Notes: a model not told the origin generated them from the sequence alone. A DNA stretch of 64,000 nucleotides from CAZEIW01 sp964512305 (GCA_964512305.1 CAZEIW010000043.1:43967-107966), one strand, 5' to 3'; numbered from the stretch's first letter, positions 51,035-60,937 are shown. Numbers and translations are program-made.

Positions 51035-52255
51035 CTAGTCGTTCGGCAGCGCGGCGGGGAGTAACAAGGTCGTCGTGAATCCGGGCATGGGCGGAGTCAC
51101 CCAGCGACGCGCCCGCCCACGACCAAACGACTGCACCTTGCCCGCGGTCGCCAGTGAGTCGAGTGCGCGCTGTACGGTGCGCTGGCTGGCGCCAAGCGCA
51201 AGCGCCAGTGCCGAGCTCGACCACGATTCGCCGTCGGCAAGGAAAGCCAGCACCGCCGACTGCTGCTCTTCGACGGGGCGCGCCAGTACGACGACCTCGC
51301 GTGCCCGGCGCGGCACCAGCGCGAAGCCGCGTTTCGTCGCGCTCACGCCGGCCAGCGTTCGAAGCACCGAGCGAAGCCTTCCCACTTCGACCCGCAGCCG
51401 CGCTCGATAGGATTCGTCGGCGTGCTTCGCCCGGAACACCATCGCGACGAGCGTAGTTCTCGGCACGTCTGCGGGCCATGCTTCGGCGAGCGCGCGTGCG
51501 AGCGTGAACAACACCGGACGCCTGGCGAGCGAAATCACCTTACGCGCCTCGCGCACGGCGTGCCGGCACGCGTCCACGACCAGTGCCTTCGACGCCTGCA
51601 GCGCTTCGACCTCCTCAAGAAGCAGGGGTCGCTCCTCGCCACCCGCGATCAGGCGCGCCGCGGGCGTCTTCAGGACCCGCGATGCCGTTTCGACCTCCGC
51701 CGCCAGCGCCGGGATGCCTGCCTGCCGCGCTGCGCGATCGGCCCGAGCGAGCGCGGCGCGCGCCGCCCTCGTCCGAAGGCGCCGCATCGCGATTCCCGCG
51801 ACGACCAGCTCGTGGGCAGCCCTCAACGCCGGCGGCAGGGGTTCGGGGTCGAGCCCGGCGAGCGCGCGCTCCGCTTCGTCCAGGCGCCCGATCAGGAGGT
51901 GGCGGCGAACCTCGAGATAGCGGGCGTGCGCGGCGTTCGCACGGTCGCCGCGCTCTTCGAGCGTCGCCCTCGCCGCGTCGAGCGCCTTCGCAGGCCAGCC
52001 CAGGTCGCGCGAAGCGAGCGCGATCTCGGCTTCGGCGACCACGCACCTCGCGCGGGCCACGGCCTCTTTCGGACCGAAAGCGCGCGCCGCGCTTCGCATG
52101 AGCGCCCTGGCCCGAGCGAGATCGCCGAGCTGCGCCATCGCGATGCCTCGAAGCGCCAGTGCCGGCGCGTCGTCGCGCAAGGCGATGCGGTTCAGAGCGC
52201 CGAGGGGATCGCCCGTCGCGAGCGCGCGCGCCGCCGCCGTGATCATCGAATCCAT
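51035..52255 (-). CDS. HTH-type regulatory protein with helical repeat N-terminus
   Basis: A 406-residue protein. The first 200 residues are alanine/arginine-rich helical repeats of TPR character (ALRGIAMAQLGDLARARALM). The central part RARLRVEVGRLRSVLRTLAG resembles the winged-helix region of SARP/OmpR-like activators. The C-terminus SSALALALGASQRTVQRALDSLATAGKVQSFGRGRARRW is a winged helix for DNA binding (in part: GASQRTVQRALDSL). Probably an activator or repressor of the adjacent propeller gene or the divergent DUF899 gene; targets unproven. Confidence 0.72.
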   Translation of the reverse strand: MDSMITAAARALATGDPLGALNRIALRDDAPALALRGIAMAQLGDLARARALMRSAARAFGPKEAVARARCVVAEAEIALASRDLGWPAKALDAARATLEERGDRANAAHARYLEVRRHLLIGRLDEAERALAGLDPEPLPPALRAAHELVVAGIAMRRLRTRAARAALARADRAARQAGIPALAAEVETASRVLKTPAARLIAGGEERPLLLEEVEALQASKALVVDACRHAVREARKVISLARRPVLFTLARALAEAWPADVPRTTLVAMVFRAKHADESYRARLRVEVGRLRSVLRTLAGVSATKRGFALVPRRAREVVVLARPVEEQQSAVLAFLADGESWSSSALALALGASQRTVQRALDSLATAGKVQSFGRGRARRWVTPPMPGFTTTLLLPAALPND

Positions 52256-52379
52256 GCGAATCCCGTCACACTTGTCACTCCCGGCGTTCGAGGCCCGCTA
52301 CTAATCTACCTCACGACACAAACCACCCGCCGCATCGGGTTGCGAACGCGAGACGGCGGCTACCGAAGGGAGATTGGAG

Positions 52380-53156
52380 ATGACGACGCACATGATCGGG
52401 ACGCGCAAGGAGTGGCTGGCGGCACGGATCGAGCTGCTCGAGGCGGAGAAGGAACTCACGCGGCGCGGCGACGAGCTGGCGCGGCGGCGCCAGGACCTGC
52501 CGTGGGTCCGGGTCGACAAGGATTACCGATTCGACACGGACGAAGGGGGCGGCTCGCTGGCAGACCTCTTCAAGGGACGCTCGCAGCTTCTCGTCTATCA
52601 CTTCATGTTCGGGCCCGACTACACGGCGGGGTGCCCTTCCTGCTCGGCGATCGCCGACGGGTTCGACGGCTTCGCCGCCCACCTCGCGAACCACGACGTC
52701 ACGCTTTCGGCGGTGTCGCGGGCGCCGCTCGCAAAGCTGCAGGCGTACAGGCGGCGGATGGGGTGGACGTTTCCTTGGGCATCGTCTCTGAGCAGCGACT
52801 TCAACTTCGATTTCAACGTTTCGGTCACCGAGGAGCAGCAGCGCAAGGGGACCGTCGAGTACAACTACCAGCGGGGCGGCCACGCCATGGACGCGGCGGC
52901 GGCGCCGGCACCCGTCGTCGCGCAGGCCGCCGCGTGCGGGACCGACGCGCCGACGTACACGCGCGACAGGCCGGGCATGAGCGCGTTCGTGCGCGAGGAC
53001 GGCGTCGTCTACCACACCTATTCCACCTATGCGCGCGGACTGGACGGCCTCTGGGGCATGTATCAGTGGCTCGACCGCGCTCCAAAGGGGCGCAACGAGG
53101 CGGGCGTGTGGTGGCGCCGGCATGACGAGTACGACAGCGAGCGCGCCAGGCGCTGA
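52380..53156 (+). CDS. DUF899 thioredoxin-fold protein
   Basis: A 258-residue protein of the DUF899 family: RKEWLAARIELLEAEKELTR at the N-terminus, LPWVRVDKDYRFDT, LLVYHFMFGPDYTAGCPSCSAIADGF with a CxxC-like pair in a thioredoxin fold, and the late VYHTYSTYARGLDGLWGMYQ. Biochemical function unknown. The ATG follows GGGAGATTGGAG. The downstream DUF2182 gene begins at or just after its stop, so the two form an operon divergent from the HTH gene. Confidence 0.88.
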   Translation: MTTHMIGTRKEWLAARIELLEAEKELTRRGDELARRRQDLPWVRVDKDYRFDTDEGGGSLADLFKGRSQLLVYHFMFGPDYTAGCPSCSAIADGFDGFAAHLANHDVTLSAVSRAPLAKLQAYRRRMGWTFPWASSLSSDFNFDFNVSVTEEQQRKGTVEYNYQRGGHAMDAAAAPAPVVAQAAACGTDAPTYTRDRPGMSAFVREDGVVYHTYSTYARGLDGLWGMYQWLDRAPKGRNEAGVWWRRHDEYDSERARR

Positions 53157-53197
53157 TGCCGGCCTTGGGTGTCGCAGGCGCAACCGGGAGGCGGGAA

Positions 53198-54001
53198 ATG
53201 GCACGACGGATGGTTTCCGAGCCGGCTTCGCAACGGATCTTCTTCGCCGTCGCCGCGCTGGCCTTCGGCGCCAGCGCGGCGGTGGCTGTCATCCGCTGCG
53301 CGTCCATGTCGGCGATGGGCGGGATGCCGATGCCGGGGGGCTGGACGATGTCGATGGCGTGGATGCGAATGCCGGGGCAGACATGGCTGGGCGCCGCGGC
53401 GTCGTTCCTTGGCATGTGGATCGTGATGATGGTGGCGATGATGCTGCCGTCCCTCGTGCCCGTGCTGTGGCGCTACCGGCAGGCTGTCGGCCGGGCGGGC
53501 GGGATGCGCCTGGGGCGGTTGACCGCGTGGGTGAGCCTGGGGTATTTCTTCGTGTGGACCGTGCTCGGAATGGCTGCCTTCCCGCTGGGCGTGGCGCTGG
53601 CGGCGGTCGAGATGCGGGTACCGGCGCTGGCGCGCGCCGTTCCGATTGCCGTCGGTGCGGTCGTCCTGCTCGCCGGCGCGCTCCAGTTCACCGCCTGGAA
53701 GGCGAATCAACTTGCCTGCTGCCGCGAGGCGCCGGGACCGGGCCGCACGCTGCCAGCGGATCCGGGCTCAGCCTTGCGGCGCGGGCTGCGTCTGGGCCTG
53801 CGCTGCAGTTACTGCTGCGCCGGCCCGACGTCGATCCTCCTCGTCATCGGGATCATGGACCTGCGTGCAATGGCTGTCGTGACGGCAGCCGTCACGCTCG
53901 AACGTCTCGCGCCGGCCGGTGAAGTGGCCGCGCGAGGCATCGGAGCCGCTATCGTCGGAGTGGGCTTGTTCCTGATCGCCCGAGCGACCGCGCTCGCATG
54001 A
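53198..54001 (+). CDS. DUF2182 integral membrane protein
   Basis: A 267-residue membrane protein of the DUF2182 (predicted metal-binding) family. MWIVMMVAMMLPSLVPVLWRYR is the signature, methionine-rich like the preceding MSAMGGMPMPGG stretch; several membrane helices follow. The C-terminal half carries cysteine pairs (QLACCREAPG, RCSYCCAGPTS). Function unknown; a role in metal or redox homeostasis has been suggested for the family. GGGAGG before this ATG is preferred over an ATG at 53156 that overlaps the DUF899 stop. Confidence 0.85.
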   Translation: MARRMVSEPASQRIFFAVAALAFGASAAVAVIRCASMSAMGGMPMPGGWTMSMAWMRMPGQTWLGAAASFLGMWIVMMVAMMLPSLVPVLWRYRQAVGRAGGMRLGRLTAWVSLGYFFVWTVLGMAAFPLGVALAAVEMRVPALARAVPIAVGAVVLLAGALQFTAWKANQLACCREAPGPGRTLPADPGSALRRGLRLGLRCSYCCAGPTSILLVIGIMDLRAMAVVTAAVTLERLAPAGEVAARGIGAAIVGVGLFLIARATALA

Positions 54002-54130
54002 CCCGGGCCATGGGCTGGTCGGAGGCTTCTCGGCGGCTCCAAGCGAGGCCGGAAGCCTCCTATCCGCGCCGACTGCGTCCTTGCCCTCGCGCTGACGGGC
54101 CTCTAGCGAGGAGGATGTTCGTCTCGAGCT

Positions 54131-55114
54131 TCAAGGTTGCGCTTTGGCCCGGAAGAAGGACCACGCCTCCTCGGCGCTTTCCAGATCCCGGTTCTGCAAG
54201 CCGACGAGCCGGCCGTACAGCATCCCATAGTGGAACCGCAGGCTTGGCTCGACGTGGCCGCCGTGTTCGATCGTGAGCATCTCGACCTGAGGTCCGGCGT
54301 CCGGACCGTAAGTGGTCTTCGACGCGCGGGTGACGTCGCTGCCTCGATGCGGGAAAGCCATGGGGGCACCCGCTAGAGCTTCGAGTCCGTCGACATGCAG
54401 CCAGTAATCGCGCGTTGCTTGCGCGCTCATCACCCGTCCACGGCCTTTCCGGCGCGAGAGGCCGACCTCGCCGCCCTTGTACGGAACCAGCGGATCTTCG
54501 GTTCCGGCGATCAGCAGGATCGAGACCGGGCGCGATGCCGTCCGGCACACCGATCCTTCCGCCATCAGGCCGGCCACGGCCGCGACCGCTGCGGGCGCCG
54601 GTTTCATTTCGAGCGCGAGGCGCAGGCTCATCATGGCCCCGTTGGACATGCCCATGGCATAGATCCGGTGTGGATCCGCGCGACCTGACCCGACCAGGCT
54701 CTGCACCACGGTGCTCGCGAACGCAACGTCGTCCGTGTGCGGATTGTCGACCGCGTCCGCGCGGCAGTCGTTCCAGCCGGTATGGCCGTCGGGACCCTTC
54801 AACCCCTGCAGGGCAACCAGCAGGACCTTTTCCCGGTCGGCGATGTCGATCCAGGCGGACAGTGGCGACGGTGCCGTGCCGCTGCCAAGCGCGTTGGCCG
54901 CGGTACCCAGGTGACCATGAAGCAGCACCACGACAGGGTGCGGCGCGGTTCCCGGGTCCTGCGGCGTGACCAGAACGTATTCGCGCTTCACCCCTTCCAC
55001 GGTCACGCTCAGGGACTGCCTTGTCGCGGGCAATGCACAGGCATGCCACAAAGAGGCGAGCGCGCACAGGACCCGCATGGAAGAGCCGAAGCGCCAGAAA
55101 GCCGCCTGCCCCAT
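54131..55114 (-). CDS. Exported alpha/beta-hydrolase, PHB depolymerase/LpqC-like esterase
   Basis: A 327-residue alpha/beta-hydrolase. PVVVLLHGHLG holds the oxyanion loop, AMGMSNGAMMSLRLA the nucleophile Ser, LLIAGTEDPLVPY the acid, and IEHGGHVEPS the catalytic His. The N-terminus is hydrophobic (VLCALASLWHACALPA), so it is exported. The family includes feruloyl esterases and polyhydroxybutyrate depolymerases; the substrate cannot be read from sequence. It lies 18 bases after the S1/P1 nuclease gene. Confidence 0.85.
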   Translation of the reverse strand: MGQAAFWRFGSSMRVLCALASLWHACALPATRQSLSVTVEGVKREYVLVTPQDPGTAPHPVVVLLHGHLGTAANALGSGTAPSPLSAWIDIADREKVLLVALQGLKGPDGHTGWNDCRADAVDNPHTDDVAFASTVVQSLVGSGRADPHRIYAMGMSNGAMMSLRLALEMKPAPAAVAAVAGLMAEGSVCRTASRPVSILLIAGTEDPLVPYKGGEVGLSRRKGRGRVMSAQATRDYWLHVDGLEALAGAPMAFPHRGSDVTRASKTTYGPDAGPQVEMLTIEHGGHVEPSLRFHYGMLYGRLVGLQNRDLESAEEAWSFFRAKAQP

Positions 55115-55132
55115 CGAAAGCCCGCTTGGTGG

Positions 55133-56083
55133 TTATCGAGCGGGGGCGAGCGCGGACGGCGCCGGCTCGGCGCCAGGCGCCAGCGCCTCGTTCAGGATCT
55201 TCGCGAGCCGAACCCCCGCCTTCAGAAGCTGCCGCTCGATGATCGGCGCGGCTTTCGAGAAGTAGTCTTCCCCGATCTCGACCGTGCCGATGATCTTCTG
55301 GCCACAGGCGAAGGGAACGGGCAGCGGCGCATAGACGAAGGGTTTCGCCATCTCGTTGCTTTCCGCGACCCAGTCCTGGATGCTTCCCTGTTCCCACGAA
55401 GCCCGATCGGCGTCGCTGATCGCGCCGGTGACGATCGGATATTCGCCTCCCCGGTTGGCGATCAGCCGGCGGACCATGTGGACGTCCCAGATCGTGTGCA
55501 GCCTCAGCGTTCCGGGAAACGGAGTGTTCGTGCGATCGCCGAAAAAGGAGACCTCGACGGCGTTGCCGCCCTGATCGTCGTTGTCGGCAGCGTGCAAGGG
55601 CTGGTGAATGTCGCCCATCAGGTGCACGACCCATTTGAGTGCCTCGTTGCGCGCTGCGGCCGGCGCTGCACGATCGGCGAGCGTGGAGATCTCGCTTGCC
55701 AGCCGGGACGACGCGCAGTTCCGGTCCGGGCAGTCGTTCGCGGGGCTCGAGGAAGGACAGACGGGACGATTGTCGAAGTGCCAGGCGCCGAGCTTCGCGC
55801 CCCATGGATAGGCCTTGATCTCGTCCGGCCACGAGGCGATCTCGCCGAGCGATCTGCGGTGCGACGGCAGCCCCGAGGCCAGGGTGTCCTCGCGAAGCAG
55901 CGCATCGATCTCTCGAAACGCGGCCGGGTTGATGAACCGGGCGGCGACTTCCGCCACGATCCGATGCCCCTCTTCGCCCCAGCTCCAGGCGGGGCCCGGC
56001 ATCGCCGACAGCAGGGCCACGAACAGCACCCCGAGCGGCTGGCATGCCGATCGACGGAGACCGATCTCAGCCCCTTCGCCCAT
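55133..56083 (-). CDS. S1/P1-family nuclease
   Basis: A 316-residue exported zinc nuclease. Signal cleavage at AWS-WGEEGH leaves the tryptophan that coordinates zinc at position 1, as in all S1/P1 enzymes. Further ligands are in EGHRIVAEVA, SWPDEIKA, and WVVHLMGDIHQPLHAADN. The family degrades single-stranded nucleic acids and may remove 3'-phosphates. GAGG before this ATG is preferred; an upstream ATG would add 15 residues before the signal peptide. With the exported RNase T2 at 41686 and this enzyme, the organism appears equipped to scavenge nucleic acids. Confidence 0.92.
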   Translation of the reverse strand: MGEGAEIGLRRSACQPLGVLFVALLSAMPGPAWSWGEEGHRIVAEVAARFINPAAFREIDALLREDTLASGLPSHRRSLGEIASWPDEIKAYPWGAKLGAWHFDNRPVCPSSSPANDCPDRNCASSRLASEISTLADRAAPAAARNEALKWVVHLMGDIHQPLHAADNDDQGGNAVEVSFFGDRTNTPFPGTLRLHTIWDVHMVRRLIANRGGEYPIVTGAISDADRASWEQGSIQDWVAESNEMAKPFVYAPLPVPFACGQKIIGTVEIGEDYFSKAAPIIERQLLKAGVRLAKILNEALAPGAEPAPSALAPAR

Positions 56084-56225
56084 GGCCGCCTCGTTTCGCT
56101 CCCGCGCAGTGGACTTCCCGATTTTCACACGACCCTGGCCATTCCTGCCAAACTGCTGGCCCGGCAGATGCCTGTCGGTCGCTGGAAGCCGACCGACTCC
56201 GAGCCGTCAACCCTCGATCCGGGGT

Positions 56226-57773
56226 ATGCAGATGAGCGAAGCCTCCGAGACGCCAGCGCAAACCTCCACGCCCTCGCCTGCCGGCAAGGGTAAGGACACG
56301 AACGAGCGCATGCGCGAGCTGGTCGAGCGGCGCCTCGCCCAGTCCCCGGTGCGCAGCGAGGGGTCGCTTCGCCGTCCCGGATCGGCTGACTTGCGCTACG
56401 AGGCGATCGCCGAATACGTGCCGGTGCTGGCCGGCGGATTCGACCCCCACCCGGAGGAGCCGCAGGCCGCGATCTTCACGATCGCCTATTTCGGCAGGCA
56501 GGACGGCCCGGACGGCGCCGCCGTCGCGCGTCCGGTCTGCTTCGCCTTCAACGGCGGGCCGGGATCGTCGTCGGTATGGCTGCACCTCGGCGCGCTCGGT
56601 CCCAAGCGCGTGGCGATCCACGACGACGGCACGATGCCCCCGCCTCCGTATGCGGTGACCGACAATCCCTTGTCGTGGCTCTCGTTCTTCGACCTGGTGT
56701 TCGTCGACCCGCCGCATACCGGCTTCTCGACCAGCGCGAGCGAGGACCTGCGCAAGAAGATGCTGAGCGTCGACGGCGACGTCGAAGCGCTGGCCGAGGT
56801 CATCCATGCGTGGCTCGCGCGGCACCAGCGCTTCGGCGTCCCCGTCTACCTGGCCGGGGAAAGCTACGGAACGACGCGAGGTGCCGCGCTCGCCGACAAG
56901 CTGCTCGACCACGGGATCGCGCTTTCCGGATTGATCCTCGTGTCCTGCGCGATGGACCTGCAGACCCTGGAGTTCGCGCCCGGCAACGACCTGCCGTTCG
57001 CGCTGTTCCTGCCCGGCTTCGCCAGCACCGCGCAGTATCACGGCAGGCTCGGGGGCGCCCTCGGCGCCTCGCCGGCAGCGGCGCGCGAGGCGGCGCAGGC
57101 TTTCGTCGCCGACGAGTTCCTGGTGGCGCTGCACCGCGGGGCGACACTCACCCACGACGCGCGCCGGCGGGTGGCCACGCGGGTGGCCGAGCTGAGCGGC
57201 CTGCCGGTTTCACTGGTCGAGCAGAAGAACCTGCGGGTCGGCGACCAGACGTTCTTCACCCACCTGCTGCGCGACGTGGGTCTGCTGGTGGGGCGGCTGG
57301 AGTCGCGCGTCACCGGGCCGCTCGGCGCGAGCCGCAGCCACGACTGGGAATTCGACCCGGGCATCGAGGCGCTCGTGCCCCCGTACACGATGGCCGCACA
57401 GGCGTATTTCGCGCAGGCTCTCGGGATTCGGGCCGATCAGCGCTACCAGGTGCTTTCGCTCGAGGTCAACAAGAAGTGGAACTGGAACCGCGGGGAAAGG
57501 CTCGGCAACGGCTATGCATGCACCAGCCCCGATCTCGCGCGCGCGCTGCGCCGCAACCCCCACCTGCGCGTGTTCGTGGCGAGCGGGTACTACGACCTGG
57601 GCACCCCGTTCAGCGCCACCGATTACTCGCTGTCGCAGCTCGACGTCCCGCCCGCGGTCGCGCAGCGGATCACCCATCGGTACTTCGACGCCGGCCACAT
57701 GATGTACACGCGCGCCGGTGACCTGTCGAAGCTCTACGCGGATCTGCAGGGCTGGCTCGACCGGCCGGCCTGA
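56226..57773 (+). CDS. S10-family serine carboxypeptidase-like protein
   Basis: A 515-residue alpha/beta-hydrolase of peptidase family S10. CFAFNGGPGSSSVWLHLGALGP is the substrate-binding/oxyanion block (shown in part: NGGPGSSS), LAGESYGTTRG holds the nucleophile Ser, ASGYYDLGTPF the Asp region, and YFDAGHMMYT the His. There is no signal peptide (N-terminus MQMSEASETPAQTSTP), unusual for a secretory family but common in bacterial members. The open frame upstream of the ATG overlaps the divergent nuclease gene and is not coding. Confidence 0.92.
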   Translation: MQMSEASETPAQTSTPSPAGKGKDTNERMRELVERRLAQSPVRSEGSLRRPGSADLRYEAIAEYVPVLAGGFDPHPEEPQAAIFTIAYFGRQDGPDGAAVARPVCFAFNGGPGSSSVWLHLGALGPKRVAIHDDGTMPPPPYAVTDNPLSWLSFFDLVFVDPPHTGFSTSASEDLRKKMLSVDGDVEALAEVIHAWLARHQRFGVPVYLAGESYGTTRGAALADKLLDHGIALSGLILVSCAMDLQTLEFAPGNDLPFALFLPGFASTAQYHGRLGGALGASPAAAREAAQAFVADEFLVALHRGATLTHDARRRVATRVAELSGLPVSLVEQKNLRVGDQTFFTHLLRDVGLLVGRLESRVTGPLGASRSHDWEFDPGIEALVPPYTMAAQAYFAQALGIRADQRYQVLSLEVNKKWNWNRGERLGNGYACTSPDLARALRRNPHLRVFVASGYYDLGTPFSATDYSLSQLDVPPAVAQRITHRYFDAGHMMYTRAGDLSKLYADLQGWLDRPA

Positions 57774-57822
57774 CCCGGCCCCTTGCGGCGAACCCGTTCG
57801 CGCCCGCCGGCAGGGGTGCGCC

Positions 57823-58716
57823 ATGCCCGAGCTGCCTGATCTCACCGTCTACCTCGAGGCGCTGGATCGCCGCATCGTCGGCCAGCGCCTCGAGCGCGTG
57901 TCGATCCTGTCGCCGTTTCTGCTGCGAACGGCCGTGCCTCCCATCCAGTCCGCCGAGGGTCGGCGCGTGAACGAGGTGCGGCGCGTCGGCAAGCGCATCG
58001 CCCTCGGACTCGAGGAGGACCTGTGGCTCGTGCTGCACCTGATGATCGCGGGGCGCCTGCACTGGTTCGGGCAGGGCACGCCGCTGTCCAGGCGGCCGGC
58101 GCTGGCACGCCTTGAATTCGCCAGCGGCACGCTGACCCTCACCGAAGCCGGCACCAAGCGGCGCGCCTCGTTGCACCTGGTCCAGGGCGAGCAAGGGCTG
58201 CGGATGCAGGACCCGGGAGGCATCGAGATCCTGCAGTCGAGCCTCGGGCAGTTCGCCGAGCGCTTGCGCAGCGAAAACCATACCCTGAAGCGCGCCCTGA
58301 CCGATCCGACGCTCTTCAGCGGCATCGGCAACGCGTACTCGGACGAGATCCTGCACGCCGCCCGGCTGTCGCCGGTGATGCTGACGAGCCGGATCGACGA
58401 CGAGGCGGTCGCACGCCTATACGCTGCCACGCGGGAACAGATGCAGCTCTGGACCGACCGGCTGCGCGCGGGTGCCGGCGGCGGTTTCCCGGAAAAGGTG
58501 ACCGCGTTTCGCGACGGGATGGCCGTGCACGGCCGCTTCGGCCAGCCCTGCCCGGTGTGCGGCACGCCCGTGCAGCGCATCCGCTACGCCGACAACGAGA
58601 CGAACTACTGCGCGCGCTGCCAGACCGGCGGCCGCCTGCTGGCGGATCGGGCCCTGTCGCGCCTGTTGAAGCAGGATTGGCCGAAGACGGTCGACGCCTT
58701 CGATCGCGAAGCGTAG
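57823..58716 (+). CDS. Fpg/Nei-family DNA glycosylase
   Basis: A 297-residue DNA repair glycosylase/lyase. Pro2 and Glu3 (MPELPD) are the catalytic N-terminal residues exposed after Met removal, RVGKRI provides the conserved lysine, DPTLFSGIGNAYSDEIL is the helix-two-turns-helix motif, and CPVCGTPVQRI...NYCARCQT is the zinc finger. It differs from canonical Fpg (PELPEVE) by PELPDLT, so the substrate range may differ. It removes oxidised bases. Starts 49 bases after the peptidase gene. Confidence 0.93.
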   Translation: MPELPDLTVYLEALDRRIVGQRLERVSILSPFLLRTAVPPIQSAEGRRVNEVRRVGKRIALGLEEDLWLVLHLMIAGRLHWFGQGTPLSRRPALARLEFASGTLTLTEAGTKRRASLHLVQGEQGLRMQDPGGIEILQSSLGQFAERLRSENHTLKRALTDPTLFSGIGNAYSDEILHAARLSPVMLTSRIDDEAVARLYAATREQMQLWTDRLRAGAGGGFPEKVTAFRDGMAVHGRFGQPCPVCGTPVQRIRYADNETNYCARCQTGGRLLADRALSRLLKQDWPKTVDAFDREA

Positions 58717-58744
58717 AGGACCGCGCCCTCACCCTCACCCCCGG

Positions 58745-58770
58745 CCCCTCTCCCGCAAGCGGGAGAGGGG
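58745..58770. repeat. 12-bp perfect palindromic hairpin, dispersed element copy 1
   Basis: CCCCTCTCCCGC (58745-58756) and GCGGGAGAGGGG (58759-58770) around AA. The flanks are C-rich (CCTCACCCTCACCCCCGG). No T-run follows, so it is not a standard terminator. A shorter version occurs at 63902-63922 after another gene. Confidence 0.85.
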
Positions 58771-58799
58771 AGTTGGGTGTGCCGATACTTGACAGCTAA

Positions 58800-59540
58800 T
58801 TAGCCGGCGGTGGCGCCGATGCTCGATGCTTCCTCGGTGACGGATATCCCGATCAGGGCGAAGCCTCCGGCGGGAGTGATGCGGTACCGCGTCTCGACGG
58901 TCCTCGTCACATTGTTGTAGACGTCGACCGACCGGTCGGTCTGCTGGAATATCGCCGCGCCCGCCGTCGTGTCGGCCAGGATGCGATAGGTCGAAACGAT
59001 CGTTCCCAGATACGCCGACTTCGTGCCGTCGCTGTAACGGCTCATCGTGCCAAGGGTTCCCGCGTCGCCCACGGCAACGGATGCGGGGAAGGCGTAGGGC
59101 GCGTCTGCCACGTCGTACTCCCCGCCGCCCGTCATGCCCAGCGTCCGGTGCAGGTCGTCCGTGTACGTGTCGCTGCCCCTCGAATAGGAATAGGCCACCC
59201 AGGCCGCGCTGTCGATCAGGATCGCGTTCAGCAGCACGGATTGCCGAAGCGCCGGCCCGCCTTCGAACGAGGTCGCAACGGCCGAGGCTTCTCCGAACGA
59301 CCCCGTGCCGCTCACTGGAACGCCCTTGATCGAGCCCGACGCGTTCAGACCAGACGAAAGTCCGCTCGCGGAAACCGCCGCACGCGATGCGGCCAACGGG
59401 AACTTCGTCGCCAACGCGGCGGCCGGCGTCGGTGACTGCGAAGGGGTATCCGGCGCGCCGCCATTGCCGCCGCAGCCCAGCAGCAGCAACGCGGCGAAGC
59501 CGGCAAGCGCCGGCCGGACCTTGCGACTGGCAGTTCCCAT
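58800..59540 (-). CDS. Predicted lipoprotein, function unknown
   Basis: A 246-residue lipoprotein: ALAGFAALLLLGCGGNGG gives the lipobox with Cys near residue 23, followed by a Pro/Ser/Thr linker and a beta-rich domain (AAWVAYSYSRGSDTYTDDL, MSRYSDGTKSAYLGTIVSTY). No family recognised. AAGGAG sits just before the second of two close ATGs, which I used. Divergent from the SMP-30-like gene. Confidence 0.75.
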   Translation of the reverse strand: MGTASRKVRPALAGFAALLLLGCGGNGGAPDTPSQSPTPAAALATKFPLAASRAAVSASGLSSGLNASGSIKGVPVSGTGSFGEASAVATSFEGGPALRQSVLLNAILIDSAAWVAYSYSRGSDTYTDDLHRTLGMTGGGEYDVADAPYAFPASVAVGDAGTLGTMSRYSDGTKSAYLGTIVSTYRILADTTAGAAIFQQTDRSVDVYNNVTRTVETRYRITPAGGFALIGISVTEEASSIGATAG

Positions 59541-59832
59541 GTCCATCTCCTTCCGGCCACCCGAAAGTTCAGTTGTGCCTGGCCGACCAAAACCCTTTCG
59601 CACGCATAGTTGAACGCTGCTCCCGGTTTCTGGATTCACTGCGGATGATGCTCCACTCGCCGCGTCCGCGCCGCCCCAGGTGCGGCTGTGCCGGCGGCAG
59701 TTGCGCGGCTATGCTCGGCATTCGCGCCGCCGCGTGTTGCGCGACGCGCGAACGGCCGCTCATGCCGCGGTGATCGAACGGCGGATGCCGGAGAAGAGGG
59801 AGCCGAAGGAAGTCAACAACCGGGAGATTTCG

Positions 59833-60891
59833 ATGGGGACGATCAGAACGACGGCGCTTGCAGGCTTGGTCGCACTGGCCTGCGCCGGCCCAGCGGGAGC
59901 GTGGGACCGCGGTGAAGTCGAGACCTTCGCAGTCATGCCGGACGTCGCGCCGGGCGTGCCGTCCACCATCGAGGGCCTGACGGTCGGGCCGGACGGCAAT
60001 GTTTATTCGCCGAGCTTCGGGTTCAACAACCAGGGTGCGGTCGGCGGCAACGGTGTGCTGTTCGTCTTCGATCCCGACGGCCACCTCGTGCGGGCGGTGA
60101 CGATCAAGAACTCGAGCCCGCATCTGCTGGGCCTGGCGTTCAATCCGGTCACCGGGGTGCTGCTCGTCTGCGACTTCGGCGCCGGCAAGCTGCTCCAGGT
60201 CGACCCCGTCACCGGAGCGTCCTCGGTCTTCATGGTTGCTCCCGGGACCAGCCCCGGGCTCAATGCGCTGACCTTCGATGCGGCGGGCAACGTCTATGTC
60301 AGCGACTCGTTCCAGGGCGTGATCTGGAAGACCGGCCCGAACGGCACCGGCACCAGCGGGACGCCGGACGCGTGGGTGACGTCGTCATCGCTGCTCGGAC
60401 CCGGCACCGGGCTGACGCCGCCGTTCGGCGCCAACGGCGTCGAGTTCAACCACGCCGGCACCGTGATGTACGTCGCGAACACTGCGGCCCATCAGATCAT
60501 CCAGATCCACGTCAATCCGGACGGCAGCGCCGGCACCCCGTCGCTGTTCACGACCGGCATCAACGCGCCCGACGGCATCGCGATCGACGCCGACGACAAC
60601 CTCTGGGTAGCCGCGAACCAGGAGGACGAGATGGTCGTCGTCGATTCCAACGGCAAGGTGATCGCGAAGCGCGGCGACTTCAACGGCATTTCCGGCAACG
60701 GCACGGTCAAGGGCTTGCTGTTCCCGGCCAGCCCCGCGTTCAGCCACGACGGCCGGCACCTGCTGGTGACGAACCTCGCGCTGTACCTGCCTTATGCGGG
60801 TGCGTCGGCGGCCGTCGATTCGGCCTGGACGCTGCAGGTCAGGCACTACTCGATCTCGAGCCTGCCGGCCGACCTGCCCGGCCGGCGCTGA
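59833..60891 (+). CDS. Exported SMP-30/gluconolactonase-like beta-propeller protein
   Basis: A 352-residue protein with a signal peptide (TALAGLVALACAGPAGA) and six-bladed propeller repeats: GLTVGPDGNVYSPSFG, GLAFNPVTGVLLVCDFG, ALTFDAAGNVYVSDSFQG, GIAIDADDNLWVAANQ. This is the SMP-30/strictosidine synthase-like fold, usually binding calcium and hydrolysing lactones; the catalytic residues are not certain here. GGGAGA before the ATG supports the start. The GNAT gene follows closely on the same strand. Confidence 0.85.
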   Translation: MGTIRTTALAGLVALACAGPAGAWDRGEVETFAVMPDVAPGVPSTIEGLTVGPDGNVYSPSFGFNNQGAVGGNGVLFVFDPDGHLVRAVTIKNSSPHLLGLAFNPVTGVLLVCDFGAGKLLQVDPVTGASSVFMVAPGTSPGLNALTFDAAGNVYVSDSFQGVIWKTGPNGTGTSGTPDAWVTSSSLLGPGTGLTPPFGANGVEFNHAGTVMYVANTAAHQIIQIHVNPDGSAGTPSLFTTGINAPDGIAIDADDNLWVAANQEDEMVVVDSNGKVIAKRGDFNGISGNGTVKGLLFPASPAFSHDGRHLLVTNLALYLPYAGASAAVDSAWTLQVRHYSISSLPADLPGRR

Positions 60892-60937
60892 AGTGAAACG
60901 GGAGGTCGCCCCGTCGTCGGGGCCAGGGAGCGATGAC